From CAYPGJ01 sp050174775 (lineage in GTDB: Bacteria > Planctomycetota > Phycisphaerae > Phycisphaerales > UBA1924): 64,000 nt of DNA. Where the stretch lies: NCBI GenBank assembly GCA_050174775.1, contig JBFXJP010000001.1, forward strand, positions 124,001 through 188,000, read 5' to 3'. The position numbers were made by a program, and so were the translations under genes. Shown one piece after another: positions 8,130 through 16,747 of this stretch (the first letter of the stretch is position 1; each line of letters opens with the position of its first letter). The notes beneath the pieces were generated by a model. It was given only the letters and a program-made list of their open reading frames with translations, made no database searches and was not told where the DNA came from.

Positions 8130-9887
8130 ATGGGACGGATGAACAAGCTCTGTTTCGTGTGGGGACTCTGCGGCGCCGCCGCTTCGATGGCCTTTGCGGC
8201 TGACGCCAAGCGCTCCGTGCTGCTTGACGCCGGCGACATCGCCGGCCTTCGCGCCGAAACCGGTCCCGAGGTCATGCGCTCGCGTCTCGCGCGCGTCGAC
8301 GTTTCGGCGCTGCCCGCGTCCGCGGACGCACCGGGCTCTACCGTCAGTCTCGCTCTCTTCGACAACCTCGACGTCAACGTGATCATCGACAAGGTCGATC
8401 CGGGCCTGGTCGGCACCAGCGGTCGCGTGCTCGTCGGCCACATCGAGGGCCAGGCCGACCGCTCGCGTGTGTACCTCTCTCAGCTCGACGACATCCTCGT
8501 CGTCGACGTCCTTGCCCCGCAGTTCGGCAACTTCCAGGTGCGCTACCTCGACGAGGGCGTCCATGCCGTGCTCGAGGTCGATGAGAGCAAGCTGCTTCCC
8601 TGCGGCGTCGGTCCGATGGAAGAGCTCGTCGGCCTGGCAGAGGGCGGGAACGGCGTGCCGGTCCCGGCGGACCCCGCGATCGAGGCGGGCGGCGACATGG
8701 GCGGCCCCGACACCAACGGCGCGGGCTCGGGCCCGCAGATCGACATCGTCGTGTTCTACACGCCCACCGTCGGGAACAACGCCGGCGGCCTGAACGGCAT
8801 GCAGGCCGCGATGGCCTCGTGGCAGTCCCAGACCAACAACGCCTACGCCACCAGCCAGGTCAAGGGCACGATTCGCATCGTCAACGTCCAGCAGACCAAC
8901 TACACCGAGTCGGGCAACGGCAGCACCGACCTCAGCCGTCTCGCCAGCAACGGCGACGGCAACATGGACGAGGTCCACTCCATCCGCAATCAGTACGGCG
9001 CCGACCTTGTCCACCTCATCGTGTGGAACACCGACGTCTGCGGCATCGCCTTCCTCATGACCAACGTCTCCACCGGCTTCGCCGGCAGCGGCTTCGGACT
9101 CACCGCGTTCAACTGCGGCGGCATCGTGCTCGCGCACGAGCTCGGCCACAACATGGGCCTCGCGCACGACCGGGACAACGCCGGCAGCTCCAGCCGATGC
9201 TTCGGCTACGGCTACCGCACGCCCAACGCCCAGCTCCGCACGATCATGGCCTACGCGCCCGGCACGCGCGTCCCGGTCTTCTCCAACCCCAGCGTCTCCT
9301 GGGGCGGGTTCCCCATGGGCGTCGCTGAGATCCCCAACTGCCAGAACTTCTCCGAGGCCTGCGAGAACGCCCGCGCCCTGAACCTGAATCATCCGACGAC
9401 CGCGGCCTTCCGTCCGACCGTCGTGGGCAATCCCCCGCCCGAGGCGTTCAGCCTCATGTCGCCCTCCAACGGCGCGCTCGGACAGAACAACGTGGTGAGC
9501 CTCTCCTGGGCGCCTTCGACAAACGCCGCGTCGTACGACGTCGTCGTCTCGCGCAACCAGGACCTCTCGAATCCGGTCTTCTCCGACAATGTCTTCACCA
9601 CCAACGCCACGACGTCCCTCGGCGCTCTCGTCGGCAACACGCAGTACTGGTGGAACGTCACGGCCCGCAACTTCGCCGGCACCATCACGGCCACCGGCGG
9701 CCCCTGGTCCTTCCGCACGGCGCCTCAGGGCGACGTCAACGGCGACGGCGTCGTGAATTTCGCCGATCTCAACATCGTGCTCGGCCAGTTCGGCCAGACC
9801 GGCTTCGGTCTCCCGGGCGACATCAACGGCGATGAGGTCGTCAACTTCACCGACCTCAACATCGTGCTGAGCAACTTCGGCACCTGA
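8130..9887 (+). CDS. secreted metzincin metalloprotease with FnIII-like domain and dockerin
   Basis: The start at 8130 has AAGGAG at 8114 and is followed by a signal peptide (about residues 1-25, ending SMAFAA). Residues about 26-200 look like a propeptide. The catalytic domain begins near QIDIVVFYTPTVG and carries the metzincin zinc motif HELGHNMGLAHD (about 336-347), with all three His present. The fold is that of reprolysin (M12B) or M72 peptidyl-Asp endopeptidases. A fibronectin-III-like segment (about 440-530, SLMSPSNGALGQNNVVSLSW) follows. Two dockerin repeats end the protein (about 532-585). This dockerin has no flanking Cys pair. The 482 residues of open frame upstream of the start overlap the minus-strand operon and are spurious. 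Confidence 0.9.
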   Translation: MGRMNKLCFVWGLCGAAASMAFAADAKRSVLLDAGDIAGLRAETGPEVMRSRLARVDVSALPASADAPGSTVSLALFDNLDVNVIIDKVDPGLVGTSGRVLVGHIEGQADRSRVYLSQLDDILVVDVLAPQFGNFQVRYLDEGVHAVLEVDESKLLPCGVGPMEELVGLAEGGNGVPVPADPAIEAGGDMGGPDTNGAGSGPQIDIVVFYTPTVGNNAGGLNGMQAAMASWQSQTNNAYATSQVKGTIRIVNVQQTNYTESGNGSTDLSRLASNGDGNMDEVHSIRNQYGADLVHLIVWNTDVCGIAFLMTNVSTGFAGSGFGLTAFNCGGIVLAHELGHNMGLAHDRDNAGSSSRCFGYGYRTPNAQLRTIMAYAPGTRVPVFSNPSVSWGGFPMGVAEIPNCQNFSEACENARALNLNHPTTAAFRPTVVGNPPPEAFSLMSPSNGALGQNNVVSLSWAPSTNAASYDVVVSRNQDLSNPVFSDNVFTTNATTSLGALVGNTQYWWNVTARNFAGTITATGGPWSFRTAPQGDVNGDGVVNFADLNIVLGQFGQTGFGLPGDINGDEVVNFTDLNIVLSNFGT

Positions 9888-9916
9888 CGCGACCCTCACC
9901 GAATCACGATTTTCGA

Positions 9917-9948
9917 AGCGGGACGAGCGGTCGTCCCGCTTTTTCTTT
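9917..9948 (+). terminator. Rho-independent terminator after the metzincin gene
   Basis: AGCGGGACGA and TCGTCCCGCT form a perfect 10-bp stem with a GCGG loop, followed at once by TTTTCTTT. It lies 30 bases after the stop codon. Confidence 0.93.
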
Positions 9949-10044
9949 GGCCCCCGCGGTGCAGCCTCTTGAAGCACGCGCTCGGCGCGGGACAATGACG
10001 GCGCGCGGGATCCCGGCATGCCGCGCTCTCGACAGGAGCAGAAC

Positions 10045-11361
10045 ATGACTCAGCGGATGATGTGGGCGGTGATCGGCGCGGGGGCGTGCTGCGGCTCGCT
10101 GTGGGCGCAGTCCACCGGGCCGGCCGTGTTCGTGGCCAACAACGGCAACCTCGAGGGCAGCGTCTCGTCGATGCTCGTCAACCCCGACGGCACGCTCACC
10201 TTCCGCGATAAGTACATCACGGGCACGCGTCCCAACACCACCGTCTTCCACCCCGGCACCAACGCCCAGACCATCTCCATCTCGCCCAACGGCAAGTATC
10301 TGGCCGCGGGTCACGGCACGAGCAGCAACACCGTCGAGCAGCTCACGATCCTCCGGGTCGCCGCGGACGGCGGCCTCTCCCTGGCCGGCATCTTCTCCAC
10401 GCCCGATTCGCCCCTGGACGTGCTCTGGCTGCGCGACGACACGCTCGCGGCCACGGCCACGGGCAACTCCCCCAACGGCGTCTACGTCTACCGCTTCAAC
10501 GAGAACGGCGGCGGTCCCGGTGTGCCCACCCTGCAGCAGATCGATTTCGAGCAGACCGGCTCCTTCACCTCGTCACTCGCCAAGGGCCCGTTCAACTTCC
10601 TGTACGCGAACAACAGCAGCGGCTCCACGATCCATCCCTTCCAGATCGAGAGCAACGGCACGCTGACCCAGCTTCCCGTGTACTCGGCGCCCGCGCTCCC
10701 GCTCGGGCTCGGCGCCTCGCAGGGGCCCAACCCCGACAAGCAGTGGGTCTACGCCGGGGGCGGCATCAGTTCCGGCGGTCGCGCCATTGTCGGCGCGCGA
10801 CTCACCCTCGCCGGCACGCTCCAGCCCATCGACGGCTCGCCCTTCACCTCGGGCGGGAATGCACCCAAGCAGGTGGTGGTCTCGCCCGACACATCTCTCG
10901 CGTTCGTTGCGCACGGGAGCGAGTCGTCGGTCCGCAGCTTCACCATCGACCCCGCCACCGGCGCACTCACCGCGACGGGGTTCGTGCGCGTGGTCGGCAT
11001 CCAGGGCAGCCTCGGCGAGATCGGGGTCATGCGCAACTGGCTCTTCGCCTGCGACCGCGACACCATCAATGACGGTGTGCGCGGGCTCATGTCCTTCACC
11101 GTCATGCCCAACGGCTCCTTCCCCCAGAACGGCACGACCGTGGACACGCTGGGCATCACACCGAACGAACTGGCGGTGTGGCGCGGCCTCTGCGTCGGGG
11201 ACGTCACCGGGGACCTGGTCGTGAACTTCGCGGACCTGAACGTGGTGCTCAGCCAGTTCGGGCAGACGGGCGTCGGGTTGCAGGGGGACGTCAACGGGGA
11301 CGGCGTCGTGAACTTTGGGGACCTCAACATCATCCTGAGTAACTTCGGGACGGTGTGCTGA
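10045..11361 (+). CDS. secreted lactonase-like beta-propeller protein with dockerin
   Basis: The start at 10045 is preceded by AGGAG at 10034 and gives 438 residues with a signal peptide ending near GSLWAQ. The body shows repeated propeller-blade patterns such as VNPDGTLTF, ISPNGKYLAAG, VSPDTSLAFVAHG and IDPATGALTATG. These resemble the 6-phosphogluconolactonase/YVTN type of seven-bladed propeller. I would not assign lactonase activity on this basis; binding or scaffold roles are as likely. The C-terminus (about 384-438) has two dockerin repeats (DVTGDLVVNFADLN, DVNGDGVVNFGDLN) framed by Cys (GLCVGD and GTVC). It stands alone between two terminator-like hairpins. Confidence 0.8.
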   Translation: MTQRMMWAVIGAGACCGSLWAQSTGPAVFVANNGNLEGSVSSMLVNPDGTLTFRDKYITGTRPNTTVFHPGTNAQTISISPNGKYLAAGHGTSSNTVEQLTILRVAADGGLSLAGIFSTPDSPLDVLWLRDDTLAATATGNSPNGVYVYRFNENGGGPGVPTLQQIDFEQTGSFTSSLAKGPFNFLYANNSSGSTIHPFQIESNGTLTQLPVYSAPALPLGLGASQGPNPDKQWVYAGGGISSGGRAIVGARLTLAGTLQPIDGSPFTSGGNAPKQVVVSPDTSLAFVAHGSESSVRSFTIDPATGALTATGFVRVVGIQGSLGEIGVMRNWLFACDRDTINDGVRGLMSFTVMPNGSFPQNGTTVDTLGITPNELAVWRGLCVGDVTGDLVVNFADLNVVLSQFGQTGVGLQGDVNGDGVVNFGDLNIILSNFGTVC

Positions 11362-11394
11362 TCGGCCTCGTGGGTTGGGGTGGATAACTCGCGT

Positions 11395-11427
11395 GGGGCG
11401 CGCTCGGGTGATCCCCGGGCGCGCCCC
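11395..11427 (+). terminator. strong GC hairpin, probable transcription end
   Basis: GGGGCGCGC and GCGCGCCCC pair perfectly over 9 bp, extended inside by CGGG/CCCG after one mismatch. The downstream ATGTCGTTTG is only weakly T-rich, so intrinsic termination is plausible but not certain. Confidence 0.5.
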
Positions 11428-11526
11428 ATGTCGTTTGAATCCGCTGAAACCCGGGAGGGGGTCAAAACGAACAATAGATGAAGGGCGTGCGGGGCTCCGT
11501 GCGCCCTCACCGTTGAGCGAGCGTCC

Positions 11527-12447
11527 ATGCGGGAGCGATCACCATCCAGCTGGGTCTACAGGGGCAGCGCCGTGCGCATCGGCGCGTTCCGCTGCCCGCA
11601 GTGGCACGAGCTGTGGCGTGTCGACAACGTCATCGAGGACGGACCGGAGATCGTGTTCGCGCGCAACCCGGTGCGCATCCGCCACGAGGGGGTCGGCGGC
11701 AGCATCCTTGCCGACAGCACCGTCGTCATGCTCTACAACCAGGGGCAGGTCTACCGGCGCGAGACCGTCGGCGACGCGGGCGAGAAAGCCGACTGGTTCT
11801 CCTACGCCCCCGAGACCATCGCCACCGCCCTCGCGGACGTCGATCCCGACGCGCACGAGCGCGGCCAGCGCGTCTGGAACCTCACGAGCGGCCCGCTCGA
11901 CGCCCGCGTCTATGCCTGGCAGCGCGCCATCTTCGAGGCCGCGCACGGCGACGCTCCCGACCCGGTGTGGATCGAGGAGCAGGCGCTCGCGCTCCTGCGC
12001 CGCGTCGCGCTTTCCGCGTACAGGCACACCCGCGCCGTGCGGTCCTCCCGCGCGCGCGACGACACCCGCCGCGCACACGCGGATGCGGTCGAGGCGGCAA
12101 AGTCGTTTCTCGCGCAGCGGTTCCGCGATCGCATCCTGCTCGATGAGGTCGCGCAGGCGGCGCACGTCTCGCCCTACCACCTCTGCCGCGTCTTCCGTGC
12201 GCGGACCGGGCTGACGGTGCACGGGTACGTCGAGCAGCTGCGCGTGCGGGCCGCGCTCGAGGATCTGGCCTCCCGTCGGGGGGATCTCTCCGCCCTTGCG
12301 CTCGAGCTGGGCTTCTCCAGCCACGCCCATTTCACGGGCGCCTTCACGAAGGTTTTCGGGGTTCCGCCCAGCGCGGTGGGGGGGAGGGGGGAGGCGCGCC
12401 GGCTCGCGCGCGAAATGAGCAAGCGGATGGAAGCCCGGGGGGGCTGA
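11527..12447 (+). CDS. AraC family transcriptional regulator
   Basis: The 306-residue protein has a typical AraC/XylS C-terminal double helix-turn-helix at about residues 195-285. DEVAQAAHVSPYHLCRVF is the first HTH, and LALELGFSSHAHFTGAFTKV with FGVPPSA the second. The N-terminal part is a small-ligand or cupin-like sensor region, in which NPVRIRHEG and VMLYNQGQVYRRE are the recognisable beta-strand patterns. It should bind DNA as an effector-dependent activator. The target is unknown; no metabolic gene is adjacent on the same strand. No clear Shine-Dalgarno is seen, so the start is less certain than the domain call. Confidence 0.9.
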   Translation: MRERSPSSWVYRGSAVRIGAFRCPQWHELWRVDNVIEDGPEIVFARNPVRIRHEGVGGSILADSTVVMLYNQGQVYRRETVGDAGEKADWFSYAPETIATALADVDPDAHERGQRVWNLTSGPLDARVYAWQRAIFEAAHGDAPDPVWIEEQALALLRRVALSAYRHTRAVRSSRARDDTRRAHADAVEAAKSFLAQRFRDRILLDEVAQAAHVSPYHLCRVFRARTGLTVHGYVEQLRVRAALEDLASRRGDLSALALELGFSSHAHFTGAFTKVFGVPPSAVGGRGEARRLAREMSKRMEARGG

Positions 12448-12503
12448 GCAGGGCAGAGTGTGAGTGTTCCGGATCGGAATCCCCGAAGCTTTCCGGAGGG
12501 GCC

Positions 12504-12530
12504 GGGGCGTCCGGGGCGTCCGGGGCGTCC
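12504..12530. repeat. short tandem repeat, 3 x 9 bp
   Basis: Three exact copies of GGGGCGTCC follow each other, with a partial unit on each side. It lies between the AraC gene and the convergent secreted-protein gene. Confidence 0.85.
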
Positions 12531-12618
12531 GGGGGCCGAGACATTCACCAGACCCCACGAGGCCTGGCGACTTCCGCGAGTGGCGGGGCGCCAGGTTTTT
12601 TCTCGCGCACGAGGCACG

Positions 12619-12655
12619 CAAAAACAACGACCCCCGGGCGTGGCGCGCCCGAGGG
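12619..12655 (-). terminator. probable terminator of the minus-strand gene 12693-13478
   Basis: Read on the minus strand, CCCTCGGGCG and CGCCCGGGGG pair over 10 bp with one G-U wobble and a short loop. They are followed by TCGTTGTTTTT. It lies 38 bases after the stop of the minus-strand gene. Confidence 0.65.
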
Positions 12656-12692
12656 CCTTGTGGTGAAAGGAACGGTCGTTCCTGGTCGTCTG

Positions 12693-13478
12693 TCATTCCA
12701 CGATGTGGATGTTCAGGGCGTAGAAGTCGCCCGCCGGGTCATGGAACATCTGCCACGAGAGCCCGACGTTGAACTCACCGAAGAGGCGGGCGAGCACGTC
12801 GCGCGCCGGCTCGTTCCTGGCGGAGATGGTCGTCGTGTGCCGGCCCAGCAGCGTTGCGGGCGCCGTGCCGATCACCACAGGCGTCCCCGACGCCTTCGAC
12901 ACCGCCCGACAGAGCTCCTCGAGCGCATCGATCCCGTTGCGCGACGATTCCGCCACGCTGATCCGCGCATCGAGCGCGGCGTTCAGGCCCACGAGCCGCG
13001 CCGTCCCGTCACGGTGCGCCACCGGCACGACCGCGTACCCGTTCGAGGTCTCGACGACGCGGTATCGCCCCGCCAGGTCCTTCGCGCTGTGCGCGTCGAT
13101 TGCGCTCTGGATCACGTCCTTGATCGAGCCCGGCTGGCCGTCCGTGGCGCTCACCTCGTACCCGAACGTGAACGACCCGCCGCGCGGCACGATCACTCTC
13201 GGCGCCTGGCCCGGCGCGAACTCCGCCAGGTCCAGGCGCACCTGCTCGGTGACGTCCTGCGTCTCCGTCACCAGCACGTACGGCGCATCCTCGTACGAGA
13301 TCGGCACGCGGTGGCGGAACTCCAGCTCCGCCATGGCCGCGGCGAGCGGCCTCGGGTCGTTCGCCGCGAGCGAGACCCGCACCTGCTGCGCGTTCGCGTT
13401 GTTCCCCTGTCCCGCCTGCCCCGCCCCGAACGCCGAGGCGGCCGTCAACAAGCCCAATGCCATCGTGAAACGGTTCAT
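12693..13478 (-). CDS. secreted protein of unknown function
   Basis: I do not recognise the family. A signal peptide is clear (MNRFTMALGLLTAASAFGAG). The second ATG (13478) is preferred because GAAGG lies about 9 bases before it, whereas the same sequence abuts the first ATG at 13487. The mature protein of about 240 residues alternates short strands and helices. Segments such as LAAAMAELEFRHRVPISYED and DVLARLFGEFNVGLSWQMF loosely recall STN/secretin N-domain-like modules. This resemblance is weak and is inference only. It has no dockerin, no CTERM tail and no Cys. The downstream gene on the same strand (13591) is upstream in transcription order, with 112 bases between them, so co-transcription is possible. 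Confidence 0.7.
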   Translation of the reverse strand: MNRFTMALGLLTAASAFGAGQAGQGNNANAQQVRVSLAANDPRPLAAAMAELEFRHRVPISYEDAPYVLVTETQDVTEQVRLDLAEFAPGQAPRVIVPRGGSFTFGYEVSATDGQPGSIKDVIQSAIDAHSAKDLAGRYRVVETSNGYAVVPVAHRDGTARLVGLNAALDARISVAESSRNGIDALEELCRAVSKASGTPVVIGTAPATLLGRHTTTISARNEPARDVLARLFGEFNVGLSWQMFHDPAGDFYALNIHIVE

Positions 13479-13590
13479 GACCTTCATCCTTCAGTGGTTC
13501 GTGTGTGTGTCGTCCATCCCCAACGCTCATCCCGCCGTCACTTCCTAGAGCGACGCGCCCGCGCGCCGCTCACGCGCAACCGACCGATTT

Positions 13591-14664
13591 TCACGGCCAG
13601 TTCTTGTTCCGCGTCTGTCCGTCGCGCGTGCTCCACACGCCCGCCGCGGTGAACCCGCACGACAGCGTGTTCGTGCGGTAGCGCGGGCTCCCTTCGCCGT
13701 TGATGTGCATGTCCTGCGGGAAGGTGGTCTGGCAGGGCGCCCTGCCCTGCGCGCGGTAGTACGTCACCGCGGCCGAGAACCAGCCGACAAAGTCGTCCCC
13801 CCACACGTTGTTCGCGCCGACAACCCACGTCCCGCCCGTGATCGCCGTCCAGCGCGCGTACGTCGAGCCGTTGAACCAGCACGTGTCCGGCCCGCCCCCG
13901 CCCGCGTCCTGCTCCGTCACGCTCCGGCCCTGGAAGTTCGTTGTTCCGGGCGTCAGCGTCATCTGCCAGCGGTGCACCGTCGTGCTCCCGCCCGCGCCCC
14001 AGCCGTTCGACGCCGTGGTCTCGCCCGTGGGGATCACCACGGCCTTCGCGTTGACCACCTGCACCGCCGTCGGCGCGCCCCCCGCGCCGGGCCTCGACGT
14101 GATCGTGAGCGCGATCGTGGCGTCGTCCGTCGCGTTGCCCGTGTTCGGCACACTCACCGACGTCGCCGACGAATACAGCGTGTTCGGCGAGAGAATCGCC
14201 ATCCCCGCCGATGGCGAGAACCCCAGCGTCGGCGAGCCGCTCTGCTTCCCGAACGCGAACTCATAGCGCGTGTTCAGCACGCTCGAGGGGTTCACGAACG
14301 AGAACGGCATCGACGCCGACTGCCCCGGCTTCACCACCAGCGTGCTCAGCGGCGCGATGAGCGCCGCGTGGCACTCCCGCGTGAAGTTCGACAGCACGAT
14401 GTTCAGGTCGAGGAAGTTCACCACCCCGTCCCCGTTCACATCGCCCAGCGACCCCGGACCCCCGCGCCCGAAGTCCCCCAGCACGATGTTCAGGTCCAGG
14501 AAATTCACGATCCGGTCCGCGTTCGTGTCGCCGTTGCAGGGCGGCAGCGTCGCGGCCTGCCCGGTCGTCGCGTTCCCCGAGACCACCTGCCCCTGCGCCG
14601 CCCCCGCCAGCAATGCCACCGCCGCGCCCGCCAGCAGCGGGCTCCGTCCACTCTTGCCGATCAT
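13591..14664 (-). CDS. secreted protein with an N-terminal dockerin pair
   Basis: The start at 14664 has GGAGA about 8 bases upstream and a signal peptide (LLAGAAVALLAGAAQG). Unusually, the two dockerin-like repeats come directly after it (about residues 43-98: DTNADRIVNFLDLN and DVNGDGVVNFLDLN). They are framed by Cys (PPCNGD and TREC), exactly like the C-terminal dockerins elsewhere in the window. The remaining 260 residues form a beta-rich region (PLSTLVVKPGQSASMPFSFV, then an immunoglobulin-like stretch). The C-terminal part is rich in Trp (WAITGG-type segments, TWVVGANNVWGDDFVGWF) and ends NKNWP. No enzyme motif was recognised; the C-terminal part might bind sugars or a surface. Confidence 0.82.
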   Translation of the reverse strand: MIGKSGRSPLLAGAAVALLAGAAQGQVVSGNATTGQAATLPPCNGDTNADRIVNFLDLNIVLGDFGRGGPGSLGDVNGDGVVNFLDLNIVLSNFTRECHAALIAPLSTLVVKPGQSASMPFSFVNPSSVLNTRYEFAFGKQSGSPTLGFSPSAGMAILSPNTLYSSATSVSVPNTGNATDDATIALTITSRPGAGGAPTAVQVVNAKAVVIPTGETTASNGWGAGGSTTVHRWQMTLTPGTTNFQGRSVTEQDAGGGGPDTCWFNGSTYARWTAITGGTWVVGANNVWGDDFVGWFSAAVTYYRAQGRAPCQTTFPQDMHINGEGSPRYRTNTLSCGFTAAGVWSTRDGQTRNKNWP

Positions 14665-14750
14665 TGTCGTTCTCCGTGTGTGGGTGCTCGACGCCGCGTT
14701 CGGCGTCTGCAGTACAAGCGTCGCGATCGACGCCCACTCACGCCCCCATG

Positions 14751-14776
14751 AAAAAAGCCGCGCTGCGAGGCGCGGC
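14751..14776 (-). terminator. terminator downstream of tRNA-Thr
   Basis: On the minus strand GCCGCGC and GCGCGGC form a 7-bp stem with a 6-base loop followed by TTTTTT. It lies 22 bases past the 3' end of the tRNA. Confidence 0.88.
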
Positions 14777-14797
14777 CATCTCTCCCGATTCCGAAAA

Positions 14798-14870
14798 AGC
14801 CACCTGCCGGACTTGAACCGGCGACCTGCGCTTTACGAAAGCGCCGCTCTACCGACTGAGCTAAGGTGGC
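14798..14870 (-). tRNA. tRNA-Thr (anticodon CGU, reads ACG)
   Basis: The minus strand folds into a full cloverleaf. The acceptor stem is GCCACCT/AGGTGGC, the D arm has AGCTCAGTCGGTAGAGC, and the anticodon stem GCGCT/AGCGC has the loop TTCGTAA (anticodon CGT). The T arm is GCCGG-TTCAAGT-CCGGC. The discriminator base is U and no CCA is encoded. It lies 73 bases downstream of hflX on the same strand and is followed by a strong terminator. Confidence 0.97.
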
Positions 14871-14943
14871 GGTGAGGGGCAGAAGTATCGGCATTCCGCC
14901 CCCGATTGTCTAGCCCGTCAAAAACAGGCCGCGCGGGGCGGCA

Positions 14944-16362
14944 TCAACCCGCCCCGCCGACCCCCTCCGCCCCGGCCGTGACACTCCCCGCGCCCCCGTG
15001 CTCGGGCAGCACCCGCGCCCCCGCCGCGAACAACTGATCGATCTGCCGCTCACCCACACGCACCCGGAACCGCGCCTCCGTCTCCGTGTACTCCCGGTCC
15101 AGCACCTGCGTCTTGCGCTCCACGGCCGCGACGGCGCGCGAGTTCCCCAGCGCCGCCACCACCGTCCGCTCCACCATCACGCCGCGCAGCGCGTCGAGCA
15201 CCGCGCGCGCCAACTCCGCGTGGCCCTCACCACCCGCCTCGCGCGCGACGATCGGCAACGCCCCCGGAAACTTGTTCTGCCACAACGCGATCACCGACCG
15301 ATCGGTCAGCTTGTCCACCTTGTTGAGCAGCAACAACCGCTGCGCCGGCTTCCACCGTGGCGCATCCTCATCCTCGCTCTTCTCTTCACGACCCCCGACG
15401 TCCTCCTCCAGCTCGTCCAGCGTCTTGCGCACCGTCTCGAACTGCATCTCGGCCTTCGGGTCCGACACGTCCAGCACGATCAGCAGCAGATCCGCGTGCG
15501 TCGCCTCCTCCAGCGTCGCGCGGAACGACGCGACGAGGTTGTGCGGCAGGTCGCGCACGAACCCGACGGTGTCCGACAGCATCACGCGCAGCGACTCCCC
15601 CAGGTCCCACTCGCGCGTCCGCGTCATGAGCGTGGCGAACAGCTTGTCCGCGACGTACGCCCCGCCCGCCGTGAGCGTGTTGAACAGCGTGCTCTTGCCC
15701 GCGTTCGTGTACCCCACCAGCCCCACCGTGAAGAAGTCCTGGTTGCGCTTCTGGACCTCGCGCCGCTTGCGAGCCTGAATCCCCGACAGCTCGCGACGCA
15801 GCATGCCGAGCCGGTTGCGCACGAGCCGCCGGTCGATCTCGAGCTGCTGTTCGCCGGGGCCGCGCGTCCCGATGCCCGTGAGCCCTCCGCCACCCACGAT
15901 CCGCTCGAGGTGGTCCCACATCGCGCGCAGGCGCGGGTACGTGTACTCCAGCTGCGCCAGCTCCACCTGTAGCTTGGCCTCGTGCGTGGTCGCGCGCGAC
16001 GCGAAGATGTCGAGGATCAACTCCGACCGATCCACGATCTTGCGCCCGACGATCTCCTCGATGTTCGCGATCTGCGAGGGCGAGAGGTCGTTGTCGAAGA
16101 TCACCAGGCTCGCCTTCAGCTCATCGCACAGCGCCTTGAGCTCCTCGAGCTTCCCCGAACCGATGTACGACGCGGGGTCCGGCTTCTGCCGGCGTTGCGT
16201 CATCTCGCCAACCACGCTCGCCCCGGCCGTCTCCGCCAGCGAACGAAGCTCCTCCAGCGACGCCGCGTCGTCCGCCTGGTCCCCCAGGCGCACCGCGGCC
16301 ACCACCGCCCGCTCCGACGCGACCGACAACGACGTCCGTTCTTTGTGCTGCTTTCCTGCCAT
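14944..16362 (-). CDS. hflX: ribosome-associated GTPase HflX
   Basis: The 472-residue protein has the HflX N-terminal domain (DPASYIGSGKLEEL; the RGPGEQQLEIDRR Gly-rich helix). The G domain follows with G1 GYTNAGKST, G3 DTVGF and G4 NKVD. The G2 region LFATLMTRTREW differs a little from the common LFATLDPTTR. HflX binds the 50S subunit and splits stalled ribosomes under stress. The charged insertion GGREEKSEDEDAPRWK before the NKVD strand is an acidic loop. The C-terminal tail continues about 80 residues past the G domain. The start is the ATG at 16362, next to the repeat-rich intergenic region. The tRNA-Thr gene lies downstream on the same strand. Confidence 0.96.
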   Translation of the reverse strand: MAGKQHKERTSLSVASERAVVAAVRLGDQADDAASLEELRSLAETAGASVVGEMTQRRQKPDPASYIGSGKLEELKALCDELKASLVIFDNDLSPSQIANIEEIVGRKIVDRSELILDIFASRATTHEAKLQVELAQLEYTYPRLRAMWDHLERIVGGGGLTGIGTRGPGEQQLEIDRRLVRNRLGMLRRELSGIQARKRREVQKRNQDFFTVGLVGYTNAGKSTLFNTLTAGGAYVADKLFATLMTRTREWDLGESLRVMLSDTVGFVRDLPHNLVASFRATLEEATHADLLLIVLDVSDPKAEMQFETVRKTLDELEEDVGGREEKSEDEDAPRWKPAQRLLLLNKVDKLTDRSVIALWQNKFPGALPIVAREAGGEGHAELARAVLDALRGVMVERTVVAALGNSRAVAAVERKTQVLDREYTETEARFRVRVGERQIDQLFAAGARVLPEHGGAGSVTAGAEGVGGAG

Positions 16363-16410
16363 AGAAGGGCTGAGTCTAGGTCAGCTTCCTCAGCGACCGC
16401 CGCACGTGCC

Positions 16411-16472
16411 ACCTCTCCCATTCGCAGCTCTGTGCGAATGGGAGAGGGTAGGGAGAGGGCTACTGCATCGCT
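16411..16472. repeat. REP-like palindrome, copy B
   Basis: CCTCTCCCATTCGCA and TGCGAATGGGAGAGG pair perfectly over 15 bp. The right flank AGGGAGAGGGCT-(A)C-GCATCGCT and the left flank CAGCGACC..CCGC are shared with copy C about 280 bases away. Confidence 0.85.
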
Positions 16473-16613
16473 CTGTTATCTACCTTGCCTCGTACTGCGT
16501 GCGATGCATACGCGCTCCCAGCCGTCGGATGTCGGCCTTTCATCCAGCCGGTGCTCTCCCGCTGCATCAACCCCTCCCTCCACTCGCTTCAAAGAAGCGA
16601 GCGCGGGGGAGGT

Positions 16614-16636
16614 GATTCGCACCGCAGGTGCGAATC
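16614..16636. repeat. perfect 10-bp hairpin in the repeat region
   Basis: GATTCGCACC and GGTGCGAATC pair perfectly around a GCA loop, embedded in a C-rich left arm (CCCCTCCCTC) and a G-rich right arm (GGTGGGGGGC). It is preceded by a second hairpin, CTCGCTTC-AAA-GAAGCGAG at 16583-16601. The nested layout resembles copies A-C but with different arms. Confidence 0.75.
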
Positions 16637-16689
16637 GGTGGGGGGCCTCTGTGTTCTGTTGCCCGCCCCGCTCAGCGACCACCGCCGAC

Positions 16690-16747
16690 GCCACCTCTCC
16701 CAAGCGCTTCGCTTGGGAGAGGGCAGGGAGAGGGCTCCCGCATCGCT
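16690..16747. repeat. REP-like palindrome, copy C
   Basis: CCTCTCCCAAGCG and CGCTTGGGAGAGG pair perfectly over 13 bp with a CTT loop. They are followed by GCAGGGAGAGGGCTCCCGCA and TCGCT, as in copy B. The inner stem differs from copies A and B but remains self-complementary. Confidence 0.85.

Noticed and set aside
12504..12530. CRISPR or regulatory repeat array
   Set aside because: The three 9-base units are contiguous without spacers and too short for a CRISPR.
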